This document shows positions 26,094 through 38,625 of a stretch of 64,000 bases of DNA, piece after piece. Source of the stretch: Sisyra terminalis (Eukaryota; Arthropoda; Insecta; Neuroptera; Sisyridae). The position numbers were made by a program, and so were the translations under genes. Numbering within the stretch: the first letter of the stretch is position 1; every line of letters begins with the position of its first letter. Location: contig OY292279.1 of the NCBI GenBank assembly GCA_958496175.1, positions 186,001 to 250,000 of the forward strand, in the 5' to 3' direction. The notes beneath the pieces are model-generated. The model saw only the letters and a program-made list of their open reading frames with translations. It ran no database searches and had not been told where the DNA came from.

Positions 26094-26967
26094 ATAACCG
26101 CAATGATATCCGCAAAAATAACTGCAATGATATCCGCAAAAATACCCGCAATAATATCCGCAAAAATAACCGCAATGATATCCGCAAAAATAACCGCAAA
26201 TATTACCGCAAAATAACCGCAATGATATCCGCAAAAATAACCGCAAATATCACCGCAAAATTACCGCAATGATATCCGCAAAAATAACCGCAATAATATC
26301 CGCAAAAATAACCGCAATGATATCCGCAAAAATTACCGCAAATATCACCGCAAAATAACCGCAAGGATATCCGCAAAAATAACCGCAATAATATCCGCAA
26401 AAATAACCGCAAATATCACCGCAAAATAACCGCAATGATATCCGCAAAAATAACCGCAAATATTACCGCAAAATAACCGCAATGATATCCGCCAAAATAA
26501 CCGCAATGATATCCGCAAAAATAACCGCAAATATTACCGCAAAATAACCGCAAATATCACCGCAAAAAAACCGCAATGATATCCGCAAAAATAACCGCAA
26601 ATATCACCGCAAAATAACCGCAATGATATCCGCAAAAATAACCGCATTAATATCCGCAAAAATAACCGCAATAATATCCGCAAAAATAACCGCAATGATA
26701 TCCGCAAAAATTACCGCAAATATCACCGCAAAATAACCGCAATGATATCCGCAAAAATAACCGCAATAATATCCGCAAAAATAACCGCAAATATCACCGC
26801 AAAATAACCGCAATGATATCCGCAAAAATAACCGCAAATATCACCGCAAAATAACCGCAATGATATCCGCAAAAATAACCGCAAATATTACCGCAAAATA
26901 ACCGCAATGATATCCGCCAAAATAACCGCAAATATTACCGCAAAATAACCGCAAATATCACCGCAAA
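26094..26967. repeat. 874-bp unit, copy 1
   Basis: It is followed in tandem by a second copy at +874 bp (match to about 26,880 and 27,754), and it also matches 23,939 onward at 2,155 bp. Private changes include ACTGCAATG near 26,121, CAAAATTACCGC near 26,268, CAAGGATATCC near 26,362 and CAAAAAAACC near 26,563. Confidence 0.83.
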
Positions 26968-28728
26968 ATAACCGCAATGATATCCGCAAAAATAACCGCA
27001 ATGATATCCGCAAAAATACCCGCAATAATATCCGCAAAAATAACCGCAATGATATCCGCAAAAATAACCGCAAATATTACCGCAAAATAACCGCAATGAT
27101 ATCCGCAAAAATAACCGCAAATATCACCGCAAAATAACCGCAATGATATCCGCAAAAATAACCGCAATAATATCCGCAAAAATAACCGCAATGATATCCG
27201 CAAAAATTACCGCAAATATCACCGCAAAATAACCGCAATGATATCCGCAAAAATAACCGCAATAATATCCGCAAAAATAACCGCAAATATCACCGCAAAA
27301 TAACCGCAATGATATCCGCAAAAATAACCGCAAATATTACCGCAAAATAACCGCAATGATATCCGCCAAAATAACCGCAATGATATCCGCAAAAATAACC
27401 GCAAATATTACCGCAAAATAACCGCAAATATCACCGCAAAATAACCGCAATGATATCCGCAAAAATAACCGCAAATATCACCGCAAAATAACCGCAATGA
27501 TATCCGCAAAAATAACCGCATTAATATCCGCAAAAATAACCGCAATAATATCCGCAAAAATAACCGCAATGATATCCGCAAAAATTACCGCAAATATCAC
27601 CGCAAAATAACCGCAATGATATCCGCAAAAATAACCGCAATAATATCCGCAAAAATAACCGCAAATATCACCGCAAAATAACCGCAATGATATCCGCAAA
27701 AATAACCGCAAATATTACCGCAAAATAACCGCAATGATATCCGCCAAAATAACCGCAATAATATCCGCAAAAATAACCGCAAATATTACCGCAAAATAAC
27801 CGCAAATATCACCGCAAAATAACCGCAATGATATCCGCAAAAATAACCGCAAATATCACCGCAAAATAACCGCAATAATATCCGCAAAAATAACCGCAAT
27901 GATATCCGCAAAAATAACCGCAAATATCACCGCAAAATAACCGCAATGATATCCGCAAAAATAACCGCAATGATATCCGCAAAAATACCCGCAATAATAT
28001 CCGCAAAAATAACCGCAATGATATCCGCAAAAATAACCGCAAATATTACCGCAAAATAACCGCAATGATATCCGCAAAAATAACCGCAAATATCACCGCA
28101 AAATAACCGCAATGATATCCGCAAAAATAACCGCAATGATATCCGCAAAAATAACCGCAATAATATCCGCAAAATTAACCGCAAATATTACAGCAAAATA
28201 ACCGCAATGATATCCGCAAAAATAACCGCAATAATATCCGCAAAAATAACCGCAATGATATCCGCAAAAATAACCGCAAATATTACCGCAAAATAACCGC
28301 AATGATATCCGCAAAAATAACCGCAAATATCACCGCAAAATAACCGCAATGATATCCGCAAAAATAACCGCAATGATATCCGCAAAATTAACCGCAAATA
28401 TCACCGCGAAATAACCGCAATGATATCCGCAAAAATAACCGCAATGATATCCGCAAAAATAACCGCAATAATATCCGCAAAATTAACCGCAAATATTACA
28501 GCAAAATAACCGCAATGATATCCGCAAAAATAACCGCAATAATATCCGCAAAAATAACCGCAATAATATCCGCAAAAATAACCGCAATGATATCCGCAAA
28601 AATAACCGCAAATATTACCGCAAAATAACCGCAATGATATCCGCAAAAATAACCGCAAATATCACCGCAAAATAACCGCAATGATATCCGCAAAAATAAC
28701 CGCAATAATATCCGCAAAAATAACCGCA
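26611..28728. repeat. 3,029/3,076-bp offset family, copy 2
   Basis: It repeats 23,582-25,652 and overlaps the second 874-bp unit (26,968-27,841). The extra 47 bp lies near 27,810-27,860, as an additional A monomer and B monomer. The copies are otherwise almost identical. Confidence 0.87.
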
Positions 28729-29212
28729 AATATTACCGCAAAATAACCGCAATTATATCCGCAAAAATAACCGCAAATATCACCGCAAAATAACCGCAAT
28801 GATATCCGCAAAAATAACCGCAATAATATCCACAAAAATAACCGCAATGATATCCGCAAAATTAACCGCAAATATTACAGCAAAATAACCGCAATAATAT
28901 CCGCAAAAATAACCGCAAATATAACCGCAAAATAACCGCAATGATATCCGCAAAAATAACCGCAATAATATCCGCAAAAATAACCGCAAATGTTACCGCA
29001 AAATAAACGCAATGATATCCGCAAAAATAACCGCTTATATTACCGCAAAATAACCGCAATGATATCCGCAAAAATAACCGCAAATATCACCGCAAAATAA
29101 CCGCAATGATATCCGCCAAAATAACCGCAATAATATCCGCAAAAATAACCGCAATGATATCCGCAAAAATAACCGCAAATATCACCGCAAAATAACCGCA
29201 ATGATATCCGCA
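28729..29212. repeat. Irregular monomer array
   Basis: Links two HOR families. Variants include ATATCCACAAAAATAA near 28,828, AAATAAACGC near 29,001 and CCGCTTATATTACC near 29,031. No other content is seen. Confidence 0.8.
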
Positions 29213-29873
29213 AAAATAACCGCAATTATATCCGCAAAAATAACCGCAATGATATCCGCAAAAATAACCGCAAATATTACCGCAAAATAACCGCAATGAT
29301 ATCCGCAAAAATAACCGCAAATATCACCGCAAAATAACCGCAATGATATCCTCAAAAATAACCGCAAATATCACCGCAAAATAACCGCAATGATATCCGC
29401 AAAAATAACCGCTATGATATCCGCAAAAATAACCGCAATAATATCCGCAAAAATACCCGCTAATATTACCGGAAAATAACCGCAATGATATCCGCAAAAA
29501 TAACCGCAAATATCACAGCAAAATAACCGCAATGATATCCGCAAAAATAACCGCAAAAAAACCGCAATGATATCCGCAAAAATAACCGCAAAATAACCGC
29601 AATGATATCCGCAAAAATAACCGCAAATATCACCGCAAAATAACCGCAATGATATCCGCAAAAATAACCGCAATAATATCCGCAAAAATAACCGCAAATG
29701 TTACCGCAAAATAACCGCAATGATATCCGCAAAAGTAACCGCAATAATATCCGCATAAATAACCGCAATAATATCCGCAAAAATAACCGCAATGATATCC
29801 GCAAAAATAACCGCAAATATCACCGCAAAAAAACCGCAATGATATCCGCAAAAATAACCGCAAATATCACCGC
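29213..29873. repeat. 661-bp HOR, copy 1
   Basis: It repeats at +661 bp (29,213-30,072 against 29,874-30,733). Markers private to this family: TACCCGCTAATATTACCGG (near 29,454), orphan half-units CCGCAAAAAAA and CCGCAAAATAA (near 29,551 and 29,586), AAAAGTAACCGC and CCGCATAAATAACC (near 29,734-29,760). The orphan half-units are single 11-bp halves between whole A monomers. Confidence 0.85.
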
Positions 29874-30733
29874 AAAATAACCGCAATGATATCCGCAAAA
29901 ATAACCGCAATAATATCCGCAAAAATAACCGCAAATATTTTCGCAAAATAACCGCAATGATATCCGCAAAAATAACCGCAAATATCACCGCAAAATAACC
30001 GCAATGATATCCGCAAAAATAACCGTAAATATCACCGCAAAATAACCGCAATGATATCCGCAAAAATAACCGCTATGATATCCGCAAAAATAACCGCAAT
30101 AATATCCGCAAAAATACCCGCTAATATTACCGGAAAATAACCGCAATGATATCCGCAAAAATAACCGCAAATATCACAGCAAAATAACCGCAATGATATC
30201 CGCAAAAATAACCGCAAAAAAACCGCAATGATATCCGCAAAAATAACCGCAAAATAACCGCAATGATATCCGCAAAAATAACCGCAAATATCACCGCAAA
30301 ATAACCGCAATGATATCCGCAAAAATAACCGCAATAATATCCGCAAAAATAACCGCAAATGTTACCGCAAAATAACCGCAATGATATCCGCAAAAGTAAC
30401 AGCAATAATATCCGCATAAATAACCGCAATAATATCCGCAAAAATAACCGCAATGATATCCGCAAAAATAACCGCAAATATCACCGCAAAAAAACCGCAA
30501 TGATATCCGCAAAAATAACCGCAAATATCACCGCAAAATAACCGCAATGATATCCGCAAAAATAACCGCAATAATATCCGCAAAAATAACCGCAAATATT
30601 TTCGCAAAATAACCGCAATGATATCCGCAAAAATAACCGCAAATATCACCGCAAAATAACCGCAATGATATCCGCAAAAATAACCGTAAATATCACCGCA
30701 AAATAACCGCAATGATATCCGCAAAAATAACCG
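29874..30733. repeat. 661-bp HOR, copy 2
   Basis: Second copy, with homology running about 200 bp past one period. It carries AAATATTTTCGCAAAATAA (near 30,594) and AACCGTAAATATC (near 30,683), which are also in the preceding period (near 29,934 and 30,023), and a private AGTAACAGC near 30,395. Confidence 0.85.
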
Positions 30734-30900
30734 CAATAATATCCGCAAAAATAACCGCAATAATATCCGCAAAAATAACAGCAATGATATCCGTAAAAAT
30801 AACCGCAAATATTACCGCAAAATAACCGCAATGATATCCGCAAAAGTAACCGCAATAATATCCGCATAAATAACCGCAATAATATCCGCAAAAATAACCG

Positions 30901-31706
30901 CAATGATATCCGCAAAAATAACCGCAAATATCACCGCAAAAAAACCGCAATGATATCCGCAAAAATAACCGCAAATATCACCGCAAAATAACCGCAATGA
31001 TATCCGCAAAAATAACCGCTATGATATCCGCAAAAATAACCGCAATAATATCCGCAAAAATACCCGCTAATATTACCGGAAAATAACCGCAATGATATCC
31101 GCAAAAATAACCGCAAATATCACAGCAAAATAACCGCAATGATATCCGCAAAAATAACCGCAAAAAAACCGCAATGATATCCGCAAAAATAACCGCAAAA
31201 TAACCGCAATGATATCCGCAAAAATAACCGCAAATATCACCGCAAAATAACCGCAATGATATCCGCAAAAATAACCGCAATAATATCCGCAAAAATAACC
31301 GCAAATGTTACCGCAAAATAACCGCAATGATATCCGCAAAAGTAACCGCAATAATATCCGCATAAATAACCGCAATAATATCCGCAAAAATAACCGCAAT
31401 GATATCCGCAAAAATAACCGCAAATATCACCGCAAAAAAACCGCAATGATATCCGCAAAAATAACCGCAAATATCACCGCAAAATAACCGCAATGATATC
31501 CGCAAAAATAACCGCAATCATATCCGCAAAAATAACCGCAAATATTTTCGCAAAATAACCGCAATGATATCCGCAAAAATAACCGCAAATATCACCGCAA
31601 AATAACCGCAATGATATCCGCAAAAATAACCGTAAATATCACCGCAAAATAACCGCAATGATATCCGCAAAAATAACCGCAATAATATCCGCAAAAATAA
31701 CCGCAA
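30901..31706. repeat. 661-bp HOR family, copy 3 at +946 bp
   Basis: It matches 29,955-30,760 at +946 bp, so 285 bp of other monomers lie between the second and third copies. The same marker order is kept (TACCCGCTAATATTACCGG near 31,061; orphan half-units near 31,170; AAAAGTAACC near 31,338; ATTTTCGC near 31,543; CCGTAAATATC near 31,630). Confidence 0.85.
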
Positions 31707-31974
31707 ATGTTACCGCAAAATAACCGCAATGATATCCGCAAAAGTAACCGCAATAATATCCGCATAAATAACCGCAATGATATCCGCAAAAATAACCGCA
31801 AATATCACCGCAAAATAACCGCAATGATATCCGCAAAAATAACCGCAATAATATCCGCAAAAATAACCGCAAATATTTTCGCAAAATAACCGCAATGATA
31901 TCCGCAAAAATAACCGCAAATATCACCGCAAAATAACCGCAATGATATCCGCAAAAATAACCGTAAATATCACC
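31541..31974. repeat. 331-bp tandem within the 661-bp family
   Basis: AATATTTTCGC at 31,541 recurs at 31,872, and CGTAAATATC at 31,631 recurs at 31,962, both exactly 331 bp apart. This is half of a 661-bp unit to within one base, which suggests the 661-bp unit arose from or decays to a half-length form. Confidence 0.75.
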
Positions 31975-32640
31975 GCAAAATAACCGCAATGATATCCGCA
32001 AAAATAACCGCAAATATCACCGCAAAATAACCGCAATGATATCCGCAAAAATAACCGCAATTATATCCGCAAAAATAACCGCAATGATATCCGCAAAAAT
32101 AACCGCAAATATTACCGCAAAATAACCGCAATGATATCCGCAAAAATAACCGCAAATATCACCGCAAAATAACCGCAATGATATCCTCAAAAATAACCGC
32201 AAATATCACCGCAAAATAACCGCAATGATATCCGCAAAAATAACCGCTATGATATCCGCAAAAATAACCGCAATAATATCCGCAAAAATAACCGCAATGA
32301 TATCCGCAAAAATAACCGCAAATATAACCGCAAAAAAACCGCAATGATATCCGCAAAAATAACCGCAAATATCACCGCAAAATAACCGCAATGATATCCG
32401 CAAAAATAACCGCAAATATTACCGCAAAATAACCGCAATGATATCCGCAAAAATAACCGCAAATATTACAGCAAAATAACTGCAATAATATCCGCAAAAA
32501 TAACCGCAATGATATCCGCAAAAATAACCGCAAAATAACCGCAATGATATCCGCAAAAATAACCGCAAATATCACCGCAAAATAACCGCAATGATATCCG
32601 CACAAATAACCGCAATAATATCCGCAAAAATAACCGCAAA
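31975..32640. repeat. 2,475-bp offset pair, copy 1
   Basis: It matches 34,450-35,174. The offset steps from 2,475 to 2,499 to 2,534 bp as the second copy gains one A monomer (24 bp, near 34,933) and then an 11+24 bp block (35 bp, near 35,030). Markers: ATATCCTCAAAAATAA (near 32,182), AATATAACCGCAAAAAAACC (near 32,323), ATAACTGCAATAATATCC (near 32,478) and CCGCACAAATAA (near 32,599). Confidence 0.85.
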
Positions 32641-32884
32641 TGTTACCGCAAAATAACCGCAATGATATCCGCAAAAGTAACCGCAGTAATATCCGCATAA
32701 ATAACCGCAATAATATCCGCAAAAATAACCGCAAATATCACCGCAAAATAACCGCAATGATATCCGCACAAATAACCGCAATGATATCCGCAAAAATAAC
32801 CGCAAATATCACCGCAAAAAAACCGCAATGATATCCGCAAAAATAACCGCTATGATATCCGAAAAAATAACCGCAATAATATCC
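32641..32884. repeat. Monomer array with 661-family variants
   Basis: Carries AAAAGTAACCGCAGTAATA near 32,674 and CCGCATAAATAACC near 32,692, forms otherwise found in the 661-bp family and near 35,850. A fragment of that family therefore sits between the two flanking blocks. Confidence 0.75.
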
Positions 32885-33967
32885 GCAAAAATAACCGCAA
32901 TGATATCCGCAAAAATAACCGCAAATATCACCGCAAAATAACCGCAATGATATCCGCAAAAATAACCGCATTAATATCCGCAAAAATAACCGCAATAATA
33001 TCCGCAAAAATAACCGCAATGATATCCGCAAAAATTACCGCAAATATCACCGCAAAATAACCGCAATGATATCCGCAAAAATAACCGCAATAATATCCGC
33101 AAAAATAACCGCAAATATCACCGCAAAATAACCGCAATGATATCCGCAAAAATAACCGCAAATATTACCGCAAAATAACCGCAATGATATCCGCCAAAAT
33201 AACCGCAATAATATCCGCAAAAATAACCGCAAATATTACCGCAAAATAACCGCAAATATCACCGCAAAATAACCGCAATAATATCCGCAAAAATAACCGC
33301 AATGATATCCGCAAAAATAACCGCAAATATCACCGCAAAATAACCGCAATGATATCCGCAAAAATAACCGCAATGATATCCGCAAAAATACCCGCAATAA
33401 TATCCGCAAAAATAACCGCAATGATATCCGCAAAAATAACCGCAAATATTACCGCAAAATAACCGCAATGATATCCGCAAAAATAACCGCAAATATCACC
33501 GCAAAATAACCGCAATGATATCCGCAAAAATAACCGCAATGATATCCGCAAAAATAACCGCAATAATATCCGCAAAATTAACCGCAAATATTACAGCAAA
33601 ATAACCGCAATGATATCCGCAAAAATGACCGCAATAATATCCGCAAAAATAACCGCAATGATATCCGCAAAAATAACCGCAAATATTACCGCAAAATAAC
33701 CGCAATGATATCCGCAAAAATAACCGCAAATATCACCGCAAAATAACCGCAATGATATCCGCAAAAATAACCGCAATGATATCCGCAAAATTAACCGCAA
33801 ATATCACCGCGAAATAACCGCAATGATATCCTCAAAAATAACCGCAATGATATCCGCAAAAATAACCGCAATAATATCCGCAAAATTAACCGCAAATATT
33901 ACAGCAAAATAACCGCAATGATATCCGCAAAAATAACCGCAATAATATCCGCAAAAATAACCGCAAT
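32885..33967. repeat. Relocated copy of 24,406-25,488 (offset 8,479 bp)
   Basis: It matches 24,406-25,488 over about 1,083 bp without net indel. It lacks the 47-bp insertion found in the 27-28 kb copy, so it derives from the 24-kb form or its ancestor. CCGCATTAATATCC is near 32,967, AATACCCGC near 33,387 and CACCGCGAAATAA near 33,805. Private changes include AAAAATGACCGC near 33,621 and ATATCCTCAAAAATAA near 33,827. Confidence 0.87.
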
Positions 33968-34449
33968 GATATCCGCAAAATTAACCGCAAATATTACCGC
34001 AAAATAACCGCAATAATATCCTCAAAAATAACCGCAATGATATCCGCAAAAATAACCGCAATAATATCCGCAAAATTAACCGCAAATATTACAGCAAAAT
34101 AACCGCAATAATATCCGCAAAAATAACCGCAATGATATCCGCAAAAATAACCGCAAATATTACCGCAAAATAACCGCAATGATATCCGCAAAAATAACCG
34201 CAAATATCACCGCAAAATAACGGCAATGATATCCGCAAAAATAACCGCAATAATATCCGCAAAAATAACCGCAATGATATCCGCCAAATTAACCGCAAAT
34301 ATTACAGCAAATTAACCGCAATAATATCCGCAAAAATAACCGCAATAATATCCGCAAAAATAACCGCAATGATATCCGCAAAAATAACCGCAAATATTAC
34401 CGCAAAATAACCGCAATGATATCCGCAAAAATAACCGCAATAATATCCG
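33968..34449. repeat. Irregular monomer array
   Basis: Rich in AAAATTAACC followed by ATTACAGC monomers, with CGGCAATGATATCC near 34,221 and ATATCCGCCAAATTAACC near 34,278. The same pairing recurs near 39,108, 42,490, 48,653, 51,479 and 57,599. Confidence 0.75.
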
Positions 34450-35174
34450 CAAAAATAACCGCAATGATATCCGCAAAAATAACCGCAAATATCACCGCAA
34501 AATAACCGCAATGATATCCGCAAAAATAACCGCAATTATATCCGCAAAAATAACCGCAATGATATCCGCAAAAATAACCGCAAATATTACCGCAAAATAA
34601 CCGCAATGATATCCGCAAAAATAACCGCAAATATCACCGCAAAATAACCGCAATGATATCCTCAAAAATAACCGCAAATATCACCGCAAAATAACCGCAA
34701 TGATATCCGCAAAAATAACCGCTATGATATCCGCAAAAATAACCGCAATAATATCCGCAAAAATAACCGCAATGATATCCGCAAAAATAACCGCAAATAT
34801 AACCGCAAAAAAACCGCAATGATATCCGCAAAAATAACCGCAAATATCACCGCAAAATAACCGCAATGATATCCGCAAAAATAACCGCAAATATTACCGC
34901 AAAATAACCGCAATGATATCCGCAAAAATAACCGCAATGATATCCGCAAAAATAACCGCAAATATTACAGCAAAATAACTGCAATAATATCCGCAAAAAT
35001 AACCGCAATGATATCCGCAAAAATAACCGCAAAATAACCGCAATGATATCCGCAAAAATAACCGCAAAATAACCGCAATGATATCCGCAAAAATAACCGC
35101 AAATATCACCGCAAAATAACCGCAATGATATCCGCACAAATAACCGCAATAATATCCGCAAAAATAACCGCAAA
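34450..35174. repeat. 2,475-bp offset pair, copy 2
   Basis: Partner of 31,975-32,640, enlarged by 24 bp and 35 bp. The 35-bp gain is a direct second copy of an orphan CCGCAAAATAA half-unit plus one A monomer near 35,030-35,100. Confidence 0.85.
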
Positions 35175-36394
35175 TATCACCGCAAAAAAACCGCAATGAT
35201 ATCCGCAAAAATAACCGCTATGATATCCGAAAAAATAACCGCAATAATATCCGCAAAAATAACCGCAATGATATCCGCAAAAATAACCGCAAATATCACC
35301 GCAAAATAACCGCAATGATATCCGCAAAAATAACCGTAAATATCACCGCAAAATAACCGCAATGATATCCGCAAAAATAACCGCAATAATATCCGCATAA
35401 ATAACCGCAATAATATCCGCAAAAATAACCGCAATGATATCCGCAAAAATAACCGCAAATATCACCGCAAAATAACCGCAATGATATCCGCAAAAGTAAC
35501 CGCAATAATATCCGCATAAATAACCGCAATAATATCCGCAAAAATAACCGCAATGATATCCGCAAAAATAACCGCAAATATCACCGCAAAAAAACCGCAA
35601 TGATATCCCCAAAAATAACCGCAAATATCACCGCAAAATAACCGCAATGATATCCAAAAAAATAACCGCAAATATTACCGCAAAATAACCGCAATGATAT
35701 CCGCAAAAATAACCGCAATGATATCCGCAAAAATAACCGCAAATATCACCGCAAAATAACCGCAATGATATCCGCACAAATAACCGCAATAATATCCGCA
35801 AAAATAACCGCAAATGTTACCGCAAAATAACCGCAATGATATCCGCAAAAGTAACCGCAGTAATATCCGCATAAATAACCGCAATAATATCCGCAAAAAT
35901 AACCGAAAATATTACCGCAAAATATCCGCAATGATATCCGCAAAAATAACCGCAAATATCACCGCAAAAAAACCGCAATGATATCCGCAAAAATAACCGC
36001 AAATATCACCGCAAAATAACCGCAATGATATCCGCAAAAATAACCGCAAATATTACCGCAAAATAACCGCAATGATATCCGCAAAAATAACCGCAAATAT
36101 CACCGCAAAATAACCGCAATGATATCCGCAAAAATAACCGCAATAATATCCGCAAAAATAACCGCAATGATATCCGCAAAATAAACCGCAAATATTACAG
36201 CAAAATAACCGCAATAATATCCGCAAAAATAACCGCAAATATTACCGCAAAATAACCGCAATGATATCCGCAAAAATAACCGCAATAATATCCGCAAAAA
36301 TAACCGCAAATGTTACCGCAAAATAACCGCAATGATATCCGCAAAAATAACCGCAATAATATCTGCAAAAAAAACCGCAATATTATCCGCAAAA
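35175..36394. repeat. Mosaic array with 661-family variants
   Basis: Contains CCGTAAATATCACC near 35,333, three CCGCATAAATAACC units (near 35,395, 35,512 and 35,868), AAAAGTAACC, CCGCACAAATAA near 35,772, ATATCCCCAAAAATAA near 35,605 and ATATCCAAAAAAATAA near 35,651. These are family-661 variants in a rearranged order; I see no regular long period. Confidence 0.75.
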
Positions 36395-36915
36395 ATAACC
36401 GCAATGATATCCGCAAAAATAACCGCAAATATCACCGCAAAATTACCGCAATGATATCCGCAAAAATAACCGCAATAATATCCGCAAAAATAACCGCAAT
36501 GATATCCGCAAAATTAACCGCAAATATTACAGCAAAATAACCGCAATAATATCCGCAAAAATAACCGCAAATATTACCGCAAAATAACCGCAATGATATC
36601 CGCAAAAATAACCGCAATAATATCCGCAAAAATAACCGCTAATGTTACCGCAAAATAACCGCAATGATATCCGCAAAAATAACCGCAATAATATCCGCAA
36701 AAATAACCGCAATAATATCCGCAAAAATAACCGCAATGATATCCGCAAAAATAACCGCAAATATTACCGCAAAATAACCGCAATGATATCCGCTAAAATA
36801 ACCGCAAATATCACCGCAAAATAACCGCAATGATATCCGCAAAAATAACCGCAATGATATCCGCAAAAATAACCGCAATAATATCCGCAAAATTAACCGC
36901 AAATATTACCGCAAA
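36395..36915. repeat. 521-bp HOR, copy 1
   Basis: The monomer order repeats at +521 bp in 36,916-37,436 with many single-base differences, so this is the most diverged tandem HOR pair I found here. The unit spans about 22 monomers and includes the CCGCTAATGTTACC form near 36,637, matched by CCGCAAGTGTTACC near 37,158. Confidence 0.75.
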
Positions 36916-37436
36916 ATAACCGCAATGATATCCGCAAAAATAACCGCAAATATCACCGCAAAATAACCGCAATGATATCCGCAAAAATAACCGCAATAAT
37001 ATCCGCAAAAATAACCGCAATGATATCCGCAAAAATAACCGCAAATATTACCGCAAAATAACCGCAATAATTTCCGCAAAAATAACCGCAAATGTTTCCG
37101 CAAAATAACCGCAATGATATCCGCAAAAATAACCGCAATAATATCCGCAAAAATAACCGCAAGTGTTACCGCAAAATAACCGCAATGATATCCGCAAAAA
37201 TAACCGCAATAATATCCGCAAAAATAACCGCAATAATATCCGCTAAAATAACCGCAATGATATTCGCAAAAATAACCGCAAATATTACCGCAAAATAACC
37301 GCAATGATATCCGCATAAATAACCGCAAATATCACCGCAAAATAACCGCAATGATATCCGCAAAAATAACCGCAATGATATCCGCAAAAATAACCGCAAC
37401 AATATCCGCAAAATTAACCGCAAATATTACCGCAAA
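36916..37436. repeat. 521-bp HOR, copy 2
   Basis: Carries ATAATTTCCGC near 37,067, CAAATGTTTCCGC near 37,088, CAAGTGTTACCGC near 37,160, ATATTCGCAAAAATAA near 37,261, CCGCATAAATAACC near 37,312 and CCGCAACAATATCC near 37,395. All of these recur at +899 bp. Confidence 0.8.
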
Positions 37437-37740
37437 ATAACCGCAATGATATCCGCAAAAATAACCGCAAATATCACCGCAAAATAACCGCAATGATATC
37501 CGCAAAAATAACCGCAATAATATCCGCAAAAATAACCGCAATGATATCCGCAAAAATAACCGCAAATATTACCGCAAAATAACCGCAATAATTTCCGCAA
37601 AAATAACCGCAAATGTTTCCGCAAAATAACCGCAATGATATCCGCAAAAATAACCGCAATAATATCCGCAAAAATAACCGCAAGTGTTACCGCAAAATAA
37701 CCGCAATGATATCCGCAAAAATAACCGCAAATATCACCGC
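37437..37740. repeat. 521-bp HOR, copy 3 (partial)
   Basis: It follows copy 2 at +521 bp up to about 37,727 (ATAATTTCCGC near 37,588, CAAATGTTTCCGC near 37,609, CAAGTGTTACC near 37,681), then breaks to start the +899-bp copy. Confidence 0.78.
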
Positions 37741-38362
37741 AAAATAACCGCAATGATATCCGCAAAAATAACCGCAATAATATCCGCAAAAATAACCGCA
37801 AATATTACCGCAAAATAACCGCAATGATATCCGCAAAAATAACCGCAAATATCACCGCAAAATAACCGCAATGATATCCGCAAAAATAACCGCAATAATA
37901 TCCGCAAAAATAACCGCAATGATATCCGCAAAAATAACCGCAAATATTACCGCAAAATAACCGCAATAATTTCCGCAAAAATAACCGCAAATGTTTCCGC
38001 AAAATAACCGCAATGATATCCGCAAAAATAACCGCAATAATATCCGCAAAAATAACCGCAAGTGTTACCGCAAAATAACCGCAATGATATCCGCAAAAAT
38101 AACCGCAATAATATCCGCAAAAATAACCGCAATAATATCCGCTAAAATAACCGCAATGATATTCGCAAAAATAACCGCAAATATTACCGCAAAATAACCG
38201 CAATGATATCCGCATAAATAACCGCAAATATCACCGCAAAATAACCGCAATGATATCCGCAAAAATAACCGCAATGATATCCGCAAAAATAACCGCAACA
38301 ATATCCGCAAAATTAACCGCAAATATTACAGCAAAATATCCGCAATGATATCCGCAAAAATA
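37741..38362. repeat. 899-bp offset copy of 36,842-37,463
   Basis: It matches at +899 bp over about 622 bp and is much closer to its partner than the 521-bp copies are to each other. 899 is 521 plus 378, so one event copied a unit and a partial unit together. Confidence 0.82.
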
Positions 38363-38625
38363 ACCGCAATAATATCCGCAAAAATAACCGCAAATATTAC
38401 AGCAAAATAACCGCAATGATATCCGCAAAAATAACCGCAATAATATCCGCAAAAATAACCGCAAATGTTACCGCAAAATAACCGCAATGATATCCGCAAA
38501 AATAACCGCAATAATATCCGCAAAAATAACCGCAAATATTACAGCAAAATAACCGCAATGATATCCGCAAAAATTACCGCAATAATATCCGCAAAAATAA
38601 CCGCAATGATATCCGCAAAAATAAC
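38026..38625. repeat. 600-bp segment repeated at 53,121-53,720 (offset 15,095 bp)
   Basis: The central 400 bp are almost identical in the two places. They share CAAGTGTTACC, ATATTCGCAAAAATAA, CCGCATAAATAACC, CCGCAACAATATCC and AAAATATCCGC in the same order. The flanks carry more differences. Confidence 0.83.
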
